From assembly GCA_964590255.1 (NCBI GenBank), contig CAZPYA010000098.1, positions 1 to 21,124 on the forward strand: a DNA stretch of 21,124 nucleotides. Reading direction: 5' to 3'. This DNA comes from JAKIYB01 sp964590255. Lineage in GTDB: Bacteria > Armatimonadota > Hebobacteria > CAIYQO01. Shown here piece after piece: positions 7,511-15,049 of the stretch. The stretch's first letter is position 1. The number at the start of each line of letters is the position of its first letter. Below the pieces are notes generated by a model. It had not been told where the DNA came from. It saw only the letters and a program-made list of their open reading frames with translations, and ran no database searches. Position numbers and translations under genes: made by a program.

Positions 7511-7633
7511 TCACTCTTCCCGGTAGGGTTTGCCGGCCTGGTACAGTGCCAGCCGGCTCTGGTACTGCTGCCTGCTCTGTCCGTCGTCCCGGTGGACGGC
7601 TTCCAGCTGCCATCCATGCAAGAGGGCGCGGCA
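7511..7633 (-). pseudogene. Possible C-terminal remnant of a repeat protein
   Basis: Just downstream of the TspO gene, the minus-strand frame reads L-L-H-G-W-Q-L-E-A-V-H-R-D-D-G-Q-S-R-Q-Q-Y-Q-S-R-L-A-L-Y-Q-A-G-K-P-Y-R-E-E before a stop at 7511. This looks like the last helices of a TPR-type protein (helical periodicity, alanine/leucine spacing, K-P-Y-R-E-E terminus) but has no ATG or ribosome-binding site and the frame merely continues into the TspO coding region in a different phase. It may be a gene tail left by a deletion, or chance. Confidence 0.25.
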
Positions 7634-7635
7634 GA

Positions 7636-8127
7636 TTATCCGCCGGCGAGGTTGCGCCAGATGCCCCAATTGAGGGTGGAGGCGTAGCTGACCCACGCCA
7701 GGTAGGGCACGAGCAGCCAGCCGGCGACGCGATTAACGCGCCAGAAGCTGATGAGGGTGAGCAGGATCGCGAGCCAGAGCAGCACAATGATCACCATGCT
7801 GAAGCCCACCTGGCGCTGGCCGAAGAAGACGATGGACCAGGCGGCGTTGAGGATGAGCTGAATGGTGAAAAGCGCCATGGGGGCGGCGATGCGCGCATGG
7901 CCGCGCGCGCGCCACACCAGCCACGCGGCGATGCCCATGAGCAGGTACAGCGTGGACCACGCCGGGCCAAAGACCCAACTCGGCGGCGTCCACGGCGGCT
8001 TCGGCAGCGTGCCGTACCACCCGCCCGGCTGCACGGCGGGCGCCGTGAACAGCGAGCCAATGGCCCCCGCCGCGAAGCTGGCGAAGATGAACAGGATCAG
8101 GGCGAGTATCGTATTGGTGTTGCGCAT
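7636..8127 (-). CDS. tspO: TspO/MBR family tryptophan-rich sensory protein
   Basis: The 163-residue protein has five predicted transmembrane helices (about 5-27, 45-70, 80-100, 104-125, 133-155) and the TspO signature: W-Y-G-T-L-P-K-P-P-W-T-P-P-S-W-V-F-G-P-A-W, L-Y-L-L-M-G-I-A-A-W-L-V-W, and L-I-L-N-A-A-W-S-I-V-F-F. Bacterial TspO binds porphyrins and cholesterol-like ligands and is linked to tetrapyrrole turnover and stress responses, residing in the membrane (outer membrane in some alphaproteobacteria). Length is normal for the family. Start at 8127 has CGGAG upstream. It is divergent from the M24 peptidase gene. Confidence 0.95.
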   Translation of the reverse strand: MRNTNTILALILFIFASFAAGAIGSLFTAPAVQPGGWYGTLPKPPWTPPSWVFGPAWSTLYLLMGIAAWLVWRARGHARIAAPMALFTIQLILNAAWSIVFFGQRQVGFSMVIIVLLWLAILLTLISFWRVNRVAGWLLVPYLAWVSYASTLNWGIWRNLAGG

Positions 8128-8229
8128 GGTGCGTCACTCCGTATTACGGTCTTACCCGTCGATGAGGAACGTCATGCGCTTATGTTCTCGCACGTCGCAC
8201 TAGCCAGCGGACAAAATTTTCGGTATCGT

Positions 8230-9408
8230 ATGCGCATGAGCACCCACCTTGCCGACCGGATGGCCGCCCTGCAGGCGTTTCTCACCGCGCGCGCGATCGA
8301 CGTCGCGGTCTTTTCGTATGCCACCGACCTGTATTACTACACCGGCTCTACCCAGCCGTTGTACCTGCTGGTGCCGCGGAGCGGGACGCCGTGCGTGTTG
8401 GCGCGGAAGGCGCTGGCGCGCATCGCGGAGGAGGCGCCGGGGGTGGCGCTGTACCCCTTCACCGGGTCGAAGGAGCTGGCGGCGGTCTTTGCGCAGTACC
8501 CGGCGGCGCGGGTGGGGCTGACGCTGGACACGCTCTCCGCGGCGTCGTACCAGCGGTTGCTGCTCTTCTTCGGCGGGGCGGAGGTGGTGGATATTGCCCA
8601 CGACGTGCGCCTCTTGCGCATGGTGAAGGACAACGAGGAAATCGGCATCCTGCGCCGCGCGGGCAAGATCATATCCGGCGTGCCGGCATTGGTGCGCAGC
8701 ACGTTGAAGCACCGCATCAGCGAGTTGGAGTTGAGCGCCGCGCTGGAGTTCTTCTTCCGCACCGCCGGGCACGACATGCTCATCCGCTCGCGCCGCGAGG
8801 GGGTGGAGATGTCCGCTTGCGGCATCTGCGTGGCGGGCGTGCGCGCGCTGGCGGGGTCGAAATTCGAGGGCATCGCCGGCGGCGTGGGGCTGTCGCCCGC
8901 GGTGCCGTATGGCGCCACCCGGACGGTGATCGCCCCCGGTGAGCCGATCCTCATCGACATCGCCTTCGTGCTGGAAGGCTACCACCTCGACCAGACGCGC
9001 ATGGCCTGCCTCGGGCAGCCGTCGCAGACAGTGGCCGACGCCTACGCCGCCATGCTGGACGTGCAGGAGGTGGTCTTCGACGCGCTGCACCCGGGCACGC
9101 CGTGGGAGGACGTCTACCTGGCCGCCGCCGACCGCGCCGCCGCGCTCGGCTACGCCGACACCTTCATGGGCGTCGGTCGCGAGCAGGTGAAATTCGTCGG
9201 CCACGGCGTGGGGCTGGAACTGGACGAGCCCCCGGTGCTCGCGCCCAAACTCCGCGCCCCGCTGGCCGCCAACATGACGCTGGCCATCGAACCCAAAGTC
9301 GCGCTCCCCGGCATCGGCGTGGTGGGCATCGAAGACACCGTGCTTATCACCGAGAAGGGGATTGAGCGGTTGACGATTTGCTCCCAGGAGATGATTGTGG
9401 TGGCGTAA
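8230..9408 (+). CDS. M24 family metallopeptidase (Xaa-Pro dipeptidase-like)
   Basis: Counting from the ATG at 8236, the 390-residue protein has a creatinase-like N-terminal domain (about 1-135) and a pita-bread catalytic domain (about 140-388). All five metal ligands are present: D241 (I-L-I-D-I-A), D252 (H-L-D-Q-T-R), H323 (V-G-H-G-V-G-L), E352 (L-A-I-E-P-K) and E366 (G-I-E-D-T). It should be an active dinuclear-metal aminopeptidase, probably cleaving Xaa-Pro dipeptides or related N-termini, in the cytoplasm. ATGs at 8230 and 8236 are both usable; neither has a strong ribosome-binding site, and an earlier ATG at 8182 with GAGG upstream cannot be excluded. The open frame continues far upstream only because of GC-rich composition. 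Confidence 0.92.
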   Translation: MRMSTHLADRMAALQAFLTARAIDVAVFSYATDLYYYTGSTQPLYLLVPRSGTPCVLARKALARIAEEAPGVALYPFTGSKELAAVFAQYPAARVGLTLDTLSAASYQRLLLFFGGAEVVDIAHDVRLLRMVKDNEEIGILRRAGKIISGVPALVRSTLKHRISELELSAALEFFFRTAGHDMLIRSRREGVEMSACGICVAGVRALAGSKFEGIAGGVGLSPAVPYGATRTVIAPGEPILIDIAFVLEGYHLDQTRMACLGQPSQTVADAYAAMLDVQEVVFDALHPGTPWEDVYLAAADRAAALGYADTFMGVGREQVKFVGHGVGLELDEPPVLAPKLRAPLAANMTLAIEPKVALPGIGVVGIEDTVLITEKGIERLTICSQEMIVVA

Positions 9409-9459
9409 CACCGGTTGTGTTGCACAAATCAACCGGGTGTGACTCATTCGCGCCTCGGA

Positions 9460-10122
9460 TCACCCGAGCATGGCCCGAAAATCCTCGGGCGCGACTTCCT
9501 CCAGGCTATCCACCACGCGCTCGGCGAAGGCCAGCGCGGCGCGGGGGTGGTTGGTGGTGACGGCCAGCGCCTTCATGCCGCCGCGGTGCGCGGCCTGCAC
9601 GCCGGCCACGGCATCCTCCACCACCACGCAGCGCGCGGGAGGCACGCCCAGCCGTTCGGCGCCGATGAGGAACACTTGTGGGTCGGGCTTGCCGCGGGTG
9701 ACGTCTTCGGCGGAGACGATGGTGTCGAAATACGGCGCCAGCCCGAGGCTGCCGAGAATCAGGTCGACATTCGCGCGCGGGGTGGAGGTGCCCATGGCGA
9801 CGCGGAAGCCGGCGGCCTGCAGCGCGGGCAGCAACTGACACACGCCCGGCAGCGCGACGATCTTTCCCCGCACCAGTTCGCGAAAGAGTTCTTCCTTGCG
9901 GTCCGCCAGGCGCGCCAACTCATCCTCCGCCACCGCCCGTCCGAGCAGCGCCGGGAAAATATCCCGGTTGTGCCGCCCGAAAAACCCGGTGAACTGCTCG
10001 CGGGTAATGGTGAATCCCTCCTCTGCGCCACACAGGGCGAACGATTGAAAATGCGGCTCGGTGGTGTCGACGATGACGCCGTCGTTATCGAAGAGCACGG
10101 CGCACGGGGCGGCGGTGGACAT
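9460..10122 (-). CDS. HAD phosphatase, beta-phosphoglucomutase-like
   Basis: The 220-residue protein belongs to HAD subfamily IA with an alpha-helical cap. Motif I is F-D-N-D-G (nucleophile D12, acid/base D14), the cap spans roughly residues 18-85, motif II is the S/T in G-T-S-T-P-R, motif III the lysine in R-G-K-P-D-P, and motif IV V-V-V-E-D-A-V-A-G. The K-P-D-P and E-D-A/S-x-x-G forms are typical of the beta-phosphoglucomutase/sugar-phosphatase branch, so the likely substrates are hexose phosphates. The start at 10122 has AAGGAG six bases upstream; the in-frame ATG at 10158 would add 12 unconserved residues. It stands alone on the minus strand. Confidence 0.92.
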   Translation of the reverse strand: MSTAAPCAVLFDNDGVIVDTTEPHFQSFALCGAEEGFTITREQFTGFFGRHNRDIFPALLGRAVAEDELARLADRKEELFRELVRGKIVALPGVCQLLPALQAAGFRVAMGTSTPRANVDLILGSLGLAPYFDTIVSAEDVTRGKPDPQVFLIGAERLGVPPARCVVVEDAVAGVQAAHRGGMKALAVTTNHPRAALAFAERVVDSLEEVAPEDFRAMLG

Positions 10123-10166
10123 ACGGGGCTCCTTGTCTCTGAACAGTGCAAAATGCAAATTGTATA

Positions 10167-10326
10167 GGGCACGTCAAGTAATAACTTCACCATGCTGCCT
10201 TGCCCGCTGGCTCGCTGTCGGTGTCAGCCGGTCTCACCGTATGAACCGCATACGCTGTCGACCGCCTTCCTAGACAGCGACCCAGCGTTCGGCGGCATCA
10301 TGATAAATTTATTACTTGACGCGCCC
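10167..10326. mobile_element. MITE-like element, about 160 bp with 18-bp terminal inverted repeats
   Basis: GGGC-A-CGTCAAGTAATAA at 10167-10184 is the reverse complement of 10309-10326 with a single mismatch (17 of 18). The repeats flank about 124 bases with no gene. ATA borders the element on both sides, a possible 3-bp target duplication, though in this AT-rich flank it may be chance. A non-autonomous transposon relic fits: short, terminally repeated, intergenic, no transposase. The left end lies about 45 bases upstream of the HAD gene start, so it may also alter that gene's promoter. Confidence 0.5.
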
Positions 10327-10476
10327 ATATTTGTAAATTTGATTGCCACGCACCTGTTTCCTGCTTCGCGACATATTTACGAATCATCAACCTGCTGATA
10401 CATGGTGACTCCTTCGAAAAACGTTCTCTCTGGAAGCGCGTCCCGATCTATCGGAAGCACTCTCGCCGCATACACG

Positions 10477-10508
10477 AAAACCCCCGCGCCGCAAACGGGG
10501 CGCGGGGG
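10477..10508 (-). terminator. Intrinsic terminator of the first TPR-like gene
   Basis: On the minus strand a 10-bp GC-only stem (CCCCCGCGCC at 10481-10490 with its complement at 10499-10508) is followed directly by TTTT (10480-10477). It lies about 30 bases past the stop codon at 10537. Confidence 0.8.
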
Positions 10509-10536
10509 CGACGGCGGGCGCGCGGGCCGGCGGGAT

Positions 10537-11016
10537 CTATCGCAGCAGCGTCAGCAGCGCGCTTACCGGCGAGGTGGCGGCCAGTGGGTGCAAGGCGTCG
10601 AACAGCGTGCGGGCCAGCTCGTGGCGCGGCTGCACGATCAGCGTGCGTTTCAAGTGGCGCAGGCAGCGGTCGGTGAGTTGCTTGCGCGCATGGGCGACGG
10701 CCAGCTTGTAGGCGAAGCATTTCCGCTCGCCGTATAACCGGCGCACGACAGCGCAGATGGCCGGGTGATGCGCGGGGTCCATCGCCTCGCGCCAGGTGGT
10801 ATGCAGCCGGCCCAGCGAAATGCCTTCGTTCGCCAGGTCTTCGTTGAAGTCCATGCCGATCTCCTCGGCGGCGGCGAAGGCGTACGAATAGTGGGCGTCG
10901 GCGGATTGCGGATGGTACTTCAGCGCCTCGCTGAATTCGCCCAGCGCGGCGGGAAAATCGGCGGCGTTGAGGAACGCCTGCCCCCGGGTCATGACCGTCG
11001 TGTAGCGGTCAACCAT
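10537..11016 (-). CDS. TPR-like helical protein, paralogue 1
   Basis: The 159-residue protein begins with a TPR-like helical hairpin (about residues 8-45: G-Q-A-F-L-N-A-A-D-F-P-A-A-L-G-E-F-S-E-A-L) followed by A-H-Y-S-Y-A-F-A-A-A-E-E-I-G, G-I-S-L-G-R-L-H-T-T-W-R, a basic helical region, and the tail P-L-A-A-T-S-P. No signal peptide or catalytic motif. It has the same length as the gene at 11290-11769 and aligns to it without gaps, so the two arose by tandem duplication. Start at 11016 is set by GGAAGGAG upstream; the longer frame from 11082 adds low-complexity residues. Probably a protein-protein interaction module; function unknown. It has its own terminator. Confidence 0.8.
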   Translation of the reverse strand: MVDRYTTVMTRGQAFLNAADFPAALGEFSEALKYHPQSADAHYSYAFAAAEEIGMDFNEDLANEGISLGRLHTTWREAMDPAHHPAICAVVRRLYGERKCFAYKLAVAHARKQLTDRCLRHLKRTLIVQPRHELARTLFDALHPLAATSPVSALLTLLR

Positions 11017-11230
11017 GCGTCTGCTCCTTCCTTGAGCCTCCGACCTGCTGCGGCCTGCCGTCCTGGCATGGCGGGGGCACACCCATCCCGGCGCGGCAAT
11101 ACGGGCCAGCGGCTCGTATCACGGCGCGGGGGAACGCACCTGCATTTGCGATTCTATCGGTAATATTCCTCAGAGTCGGGGAAATATGAGATACATCCGC
11201 AATATTTTTCTTCCATTTCTGCCGGCCGAC

Positions 11231-11269
11231 CAAAACGCCGGGGCCGGAAGCGAACTCCCGGCCCCGGCG
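11231..11269 (-). terminator. Intrinsic terminator of the second TPR-like gene
   Basis: A perfect 12-bp GC-rich stem (CGCCGGGGCCGG at 11236-11247 with its complement at 11258-11269) is followed on the minus strand by TTTTG. It lies about 20 bases past the stop at 11290 and separates the two paralogues into independent transcription units. Confidence 0.75.
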
Positions 11270-11289
11270 CGATCACATGGCGACGGGCG

Positions 11290-11769
11290 CTACCCGAGAA
11301 ACGACGCCACCATGCCCAGCGGCGACGTGGCAGCCAGCGGATCGAGCTTGTCCAGCAGCTCGCGCGCCACCACGTAGTGCGGGCGCATGGTCAGCGCCGC
11401 GCGTAATGGGCTGATGCAGCGGGAGGCGATGCGGTGGCGCGCCGTGGCGGCGGCCATTTTGAAGATGATCAGCTTCTGCTTGCCGTAGGCCTTCTCCACC
11501 CGTGCGGTCACCTGCGCCTCGTTGGCCGTGTGCAGGGCGTCTCGCCAGGTAATGTGCAGCCCGCCCAGCGACAGGCCTTTATCGGTGAGGGTGCGGAGAA
11601 AAGTGCTGCCGATCTCCTCGGCCGCGGCGAAGGCGAAGAAATAATGCGCCTCCACCGACTGCGAATTCAGCTTGCGCGCTTCGCCAAACGCCGCGCGCGC
11701 TTCCTCGAATTCCTGCGTTTCTATGTATTCGTGCCCCTCGATCATCGCTTTTTCGAATTTCGTCGGCAT
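11290..11769 (-). CDS. TPR-like helical protein, paralogue 2
   Basis: The 159-residue protein aligns end to end with its downstream neighbour: helical hairpin E-Y-I-E-T-Q-E-F-E-E-A-R-A-A-F near 15-30, A-H-Y-F-F-A-F-A-A-A-E-E-I-G near 46-59, G-L-S-L-G-G-L-H-I-T-W-R near 68-79, and the tail L-D-P-L-A-A-T-S-P. The conserved blocks differ from generic TPR consensus after the first hairpin, so this is a distinct small family. Start at 11769 chosen by AAGGAG nine bases upstream; the frame from 11844 adds a stretch without similarity to the paralogue. No signal peptide, no catalytic motif; function unknown. Confidence 0.8.
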   Translation of the reverse strand: MPTKFEKAMIEGHEYIETQEFEEARAAFGEARKLNSQSVEAHYFFAFAAAEEIGSTFLRTLTDKGLSLGGLHITWRDALHTANEAQVTARVEKAYGKQKLIIFKMAAATARHRIASRCISPLRAALTMRPHYVVARELLDKLDPLAATSPLGMVASFLG

Positions 11770-11964
11770 GAAACGGCTCCTTGCGAATGCATGAAAAAAT
11801 ACCTGAATCGTCGGCCAGATCGACCCCAGGCCGGACAAGCGCAACCGGAACGTCCGATTGCATCAGATAAGTATACTTGATTTATCGCGGACAGGCAGGT
11901 ATCGATGCTATGTGGGACAAGCGTTTAATTAAAGTTTCATTAAGAGCCGCTCATTTGTCCGGCA

Positions 11965-12010
11965 TTGACGAGATTCGCTTGGCGTGCTACGATTGAGAGG
12001 TTCGTGTTAC
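11965..12010 (+). promoter_or_regulatory. nikR operon promoter with putative metal-regulator direct repeats
   Basis: TTGACG (11965-11970), a 17-base spacer and TACGAT (11988-11993) form a sigma70-like promoter about 30 bases before the nikR start. Two near-identical heptamers, GTGCTAC (11984-11990) and GTGTTAC (12004-12010), lie 20 bases apart, the first overlapping the -10 box and the second near the expected start site. Binding there would block transcription, so autoregulation by NikR is plausible; however, NikR operators are usually inverted, and these are direct repeats. Confidence 0.5.
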
Positions 12011-12021
12011 TGGAGGCTCGC

Positions 12022-12441
12022 ATGCCCACTCTGGAACGCTTCGGCGTCTCGATTGATGAAGAGCTGTTGACGCAATTTGACGCGCTGATCGCCGGCCGCG
12101 GCTACCCGTCGCGCTCGGAAGCGCTGCGCGACCTGGTGCGCCAGGAATTGGTGCGCGCCGAATGGGCCGACCCCGCCGCCGAGGTCGTGGGCACGCTCAC
12201 CGTGGTCTACGAGCATCACGAGCATGACCTGTCCGGCACGCTGACCGATCTGCAGCACGCGCACCACAACGCCATCATCTGCAGCACCCACGTCCACCTG
12301 GACGCGCACAACTGCCTGGAAGTGATCGTGCTGCGCGGCCCTAGCGCCCAGGTGAAAACCATCGCCGACACCCTGCTGAGCACCCGCGGGGTGAAGCACG
12401 GGCAGCTCGTGTGCACCACCACCGGCAAAGACGTCGTCTGA
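12022..12441 (+). CDS. nikR: Nickel-responsive transcriptional regulator NikR
   Basis: The 139-residue protein has an N-terminal ribbon-helix-helix domain (residues 1-45: E-R-F-G-V-S-I-D-E-E-L-L, R-G-Y-P-S-R-S-E-A-L-R-D-L-V-R) and a C-terminal ACT-like metal domain. The four nickel ligands of NikR are present as H79, H90, H92 and C98, with the same spacing (11, 2, 6) as H76/H87/H89/C95 of the E. coli protein. The protein would bind operator DNA as a tetramer when nickel is loaded and repress uptake genes. The start at 12022 has TGGAGG upstream; the frame from 11965 would run through the promoter. It is the first gene of the nickel transport operon. Confidence 0.96.
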   Translation: MPTLERFGVSIDEELLTQFDALIAGRGYPSRSEALRDLVRQELVRAEWADPAAEVVGTLTVVYEHHEHDLSGTLTDLQHAHHNAIICSTHVHLDAHNCLEVIVLRGPSAQVKTIADTLLSTRGVKHGQLVCTTTGKDVV

Positions 12442-12466
12442 CTGACACCACACAGGAGCAACACTG

Positions 12467-13123
12467 ATGACTCTCCCCTTCGCCATCCGACTCGTCGTCC
12501 TCCTCACCGGCCTGCTCGCGCTGCTGCCGGCGTCGGCCACCTACAGTGGCCTGATGCTCATCCCCACCGCCGACCTGGTGGCTCCGTGTGAATATGCGGT
12601 GACCGCCGTGTTCGAAGGCGGGATGCCCGGCCACCGCGTCGACACCTATCTGCTGTATACTACCGTCGGCCTCACCGACCGTCTGGAGGCTGGTCTGAAC
12701 TATGACTTCAGCAGCGGACTGGCCGCGCGGTTGTCGCTCGACGCGAAATACCGGCTCCCCATTCCCGCGGACGCCGGGCTGCCGCAGGTCGCCGTGGGCA
12801 TCTACGACGTCGCCCGGCACACCCAGGCCTCGCCGTACATAGTAGTTTCGCACGATCTCACCCTTGCCCGCCTGCACGCCGGCGCCGCCCGCATCGAGAG
12901 CAAAACTCAGGCGTTTTTCGGCATCGACCGCGCCGTCGCCGATCGCTGGACACTGATGGCGGACTACACCACCGGCGCCGATAACTTCGCCACCGTCGGC
13001 CTGTATACCGACATCAGCGACCGTGTGAACCTGCTGGCCGGGGCCTATTTCCCCAACGCCGGCGGCGAGACGCTGTTTACCTTACAGCTCGGGCTCTGTG
13101 GGTCATTCGGTACCCGGGAGTAA
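12467..13123 (+). CDS. Predicted outer-membrane beta-barrel protein, YjbH-like
   Basis: The 218-residue protein has a signal peptide (residues 1-24, hydrophobic L-V-V-L-L-T-G-L-L-A-L-L-P with A-S-A cleavage) followed by Y-S-G-L-M-L-I-P-T-A-D and alternating hydrophobic strands such as Y-L-L-Y-T-T-V-G-L-T-D-R-L-E-A-G-L-N-Y-D-F and V-G-L-Y-T-D-I-S-D-R-V-N-L-L-A-G, ending in an amphipathic terminal strand. This resembles the start and strands of YjbH-type outer-membrane proteins but is shorter. It has AGGAG upstream and lies 25 bases after nikR and just before cbiM, so it is transcribed with the nickel transporter. A role in nickel passage across the outer membrane is suggested by position only. 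Confidence 0.75.
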   Translation: MTLPFAIRLVVLLTGLLALLPASATYSGLMLIPTADLVAPCEYAVTAVFEGGMPGHRVDTYLLYTTVGLTDRLEAGLNYDFSSGLAARLSLDAKYRLPIPADAGLPQVAVGIYDVARHTQASPYIVVSHDLTLARLHAGAARIESKTQAFFGIDRAVADRWTLMADYTTGADNFATVGLYTDISDRVNLLAGAYFPNAGGETLFTLQLGLCGSFGTRE

Positions 13124-13127
13124 CCCC

Positions 13128-14198
13128 ATGCACATTCCTGATGGCTATCTGAGCCCGCAAACCTACCTGCCCGCCTTCGGCGTGATGGCGCCGCTGTGGG
13201 CGCTCGCCTCACACAGGCTACAGCGCACGCTGCGCCTGCGCCAGGTGCCGCTGCTGGCGTTGGGCGCCGCGTTCACCTTCGTCATCATGATGTTCAACGT
13301 GCCCATTCCCGGCGGCACCACCGGCCACGCGGTAGGCGCGGTGCTGGTGGCTATCCTGCTGGGGCCGTGGGCGGCGGTCATCGCCGTGTCGCTGGCGCTC
13401 GTGGTGCAGGCGCTGCTCTTCGGCGACGGCGGCATTACCGCCATCGGCGCTAACTGCTTCACCATGGCCGTCGTCATGCCCTTTGTCGGCTGGGGGGTCT
13501 ACCGCCTGCTGGGCGGTGACACGGCCACCGACTTGCGGAGGCGGCTCCTCGCCGGTGCCGTCGCCAGCTATGTGGGGCTCAACGCCTCCGCGCTGGCCAC
13601 CGCGGTGCTCTTCGGCATTCAGCCGCTCATCGCGCGTGACGCCGCCGGGCGCGCGCTCTATTGTCCCTTCGATCTTAGCGTTGCCGTGCCAGTGATGGCC
13701 ACCGAGCATCTGCTGGTCTTCGGCATCGTCGAGGCGGTGGCCACCGGGCTGGCGCTGGCCTACCTGCACCGCGCCGCTCCGGAGATCCTGCCGGTAGCGG
13801 CGCCCGCGCGACGCCCCTGGTTGCGGCCGGCCGTGGCGCTGCTGGTGCTCGCGCTGCTGGCGCCCGTCGGCATGTTGCTGCCGCAATGGTTGAAAGCCGG
13901 CGACGCCTGGGGCGAGTGGGTGCCGGAGGACCTGCCCGCGCAGATGCAGGCGCACGGCCATGGCGCGGGGTATGTGCCCACGCAGCTCGAACGCCTCAGC
14001 GCCCTGTGGAAAGCGCCCATCGCCGACTACGCGCCCCCGGGCGAGGCGTCGCTGCCCTGGCAGAGCGTCGTCTACATCGGCAGCGGCCTGCTGGGCATGG
14101 GCGTCATCGTGCTGCTCGTGCTGCTGGGACGCCGCTGGCTCGCTGGAAAGGATCCCGATGGCCTCGCTGCCCGCGTGGATGCATCACCCGGCGGCTGA
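13128..14198 (+). CDS. cbiM: Nickel/cobalt ECF transporter substrate-binding subunit CbiM/NikM with fused CbiN-like part
   Basis: The mature N-terminus M-H-I-P-D-G-Y-L-S-P fixes the start at 13128: in this family Met1 and His2 themselves bind the metal ion, and H67 in G-T-T-G-H-A-V-G, another metal ligand, sits at the expected position. Residues 1-220 form the multi-helix S component. Residues 225-356 contain an extra helix, a periplasmic stretch (G-D-A-W-G-E-W-V-P-E-D-L ... L-W-K-A-P-I-A-D-Y) and a final helix, the known arrangement in which a CbiN/NikN-like part is fused to CbiM. The substrate is probably Ni(II) given nikR, although Co(II) cannot be excluded. It starts 4 bases after the barrel gene and overlaps cbiQ by 41 bases. 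Confidence 0.94.
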   Translation: MHIPDGYLSPQTYLPAFGVMAPLWALASHRLQRTLRLRQVPLLALGAAFTFVIMMFNVPIPGGTTGHAVGAVLVAILLGPWAAVIAVSLALVVQALLFGDGGITAIGANCFTMAVVMPFVGWGVYRLLGGDTATDLRRRLLAGAVASYVGLNASALATAVLFGIQPLIARDAAGRALYCPFDLSVAVPVMATEHLLVFGIVEAVATGLALAYLHRAAPEILPVAAPARRPWLRPAVALLVLALLAPVGMLLPQWLKAGDAWGEWVPEDLPAQMQAHGHGAGYVPTQLERLSALWKAPIADYAPPGEASLPWQSVVYIGSGLLGMGVIVLLVLLGRRWLAGKDPDGLAARVDASPGG

Positions 14199-15045
14199 CG
14201 CCGCCGCCATACCGCCACAGCCGCGCCGGCGCGGCGTCGTCCGCCGCGGGCTCGCCGAGTTGCTGCGCCTGCTGGGGCTGCTGCTCGACGACCGCCTGGC
14301 GGCGCGGCCGGGCCTGCTGCAGGCCATCGACGCCCGGGTGAAAGCCCCCGCGCTCATCGGGCTGGTGGTGGTGGCCACGCTGCTGCACGGCTTGCCGGCA
14401 CTCGGCGCGCTGTATGCGCTGGCGCTCGCGCTGGCGGCGCTGTCGCGCATCCCTATCACTCGCGTGCTCGGCGCGTGGCTGGTCATGCCGCTGGTCTCCG
14501 CGCTGGTGGTGCTGCCCGCCGCACTCAACGTCTTCACTCCCGGCGCGCCGCTGCTGCCGCTGTGGGGCAGCCTGGCCGTGACCGACGCTGGGTGCTACGT
14601 CGCCGCGCGGCTGGTGCTGCGGACGCTGGCCTGCGTCACTCTCACCCTGCTGCTGGTGGCCACCACCCCGCCTGCCCGCCTCTTCCACGGGTTGCGCGCG
14701 CTGGGCGTGCCGCGGGTGGCGGTGATGCTGCTGGCGATGATGGCGCGCTACCTGGTGGTGCTGGCCCGCGCTGCCGAGGAAATCCACCTCGCCCGCCTCA
14801 GCCGCACCCTCGCCCCCGGTACGCTGCGCCAGGAACAAGCCTGGGTGGCCGCCGGCATGGGCGCCCTCTTCCGCCGCGCCCACGCCCTCGGCGAGGACGT
14901 GTATCTCGCCATGCTCGCCCGCGGCTACACCGGCGACGCCCCTCTCCTCGCCCCGCCGCGCCTCGGTTGGCGAGATGGGGTGTTCCTGGCGGGTATTATG
15001 ACCCTGGCTGCCGGCATCCTGCTGCTGGACTGGCTGTGGAGGTGA
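14158..15045 (+). CDS. cbiQ: ECF transporter transmembrane (T) subunit CbiQ
   Basis: The 295-residue protein has four to six hydrophobic helices (from about residue 60 to 290) and two cytoplasmic coupling motifs: A-R-A-A-E-E-I-H-L-A-R-L-S-R and M-L-A-R-G-Y-T-G-D-A-P, the A-x-x-x-R-G type box used to contact the ATPase. This is the T component that couples ATP hydrolysis to metal movement through CbiM. The ATG at 14158 has GGAAAGG upstream and lies inside the 3' end of cbiM, implying translational coupling. The N-terminal 30 residues are proline- and arginine-rich and unusual. In most operons cbiO follows directly; here a fic gene starts 4 bases downstream. Confidence 0.93.
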   Translation: MASLPAWMHHPAADAAAIPPQPRRRGVVRRGLAELLRLLGLLLDDRLAARPGLLQAIDARVKAPALIGLVVVATLLHGLPALGALYALALALAALSRIPITRVLGAWLVMPLVSALVVLPAALNVFTPGAPLLPLWGSLAVTDAGCYVAARLVLRTLACVTLTLLLVATTPPARLFHGLRALGVPRVAVMLLAMMARYLVVLARAAEEIHLARLSRTLAPGTLRQEQAWVAAGMGALFRRAHALGEDVYLAMLARGYTGDAPLLAPPRLGWRDGVFLAGIMTLAAGILLLDWLWR

Positions 15046-15049
15046 GGTG

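Noticed and set aside
7318..8229. Long in-frame extension upstream of the M24 peptidase
   Set aside because: It runs antisense through tspO, and peptidase similarity begins only at about 8230-8236; the extension is GC-driven.
8200..9447. A 415-codon minus-strand frame opposite the M24 peptidase gene
   Set aside because: Shadow frame; the plus strand has all five metal ligands of M24 peptidases.
10185..10308. Small RNA or gene inside the MITE-like element
   Set aside because: Short frames only, no promoter or terminator features, and the interior is best explained as element filler.
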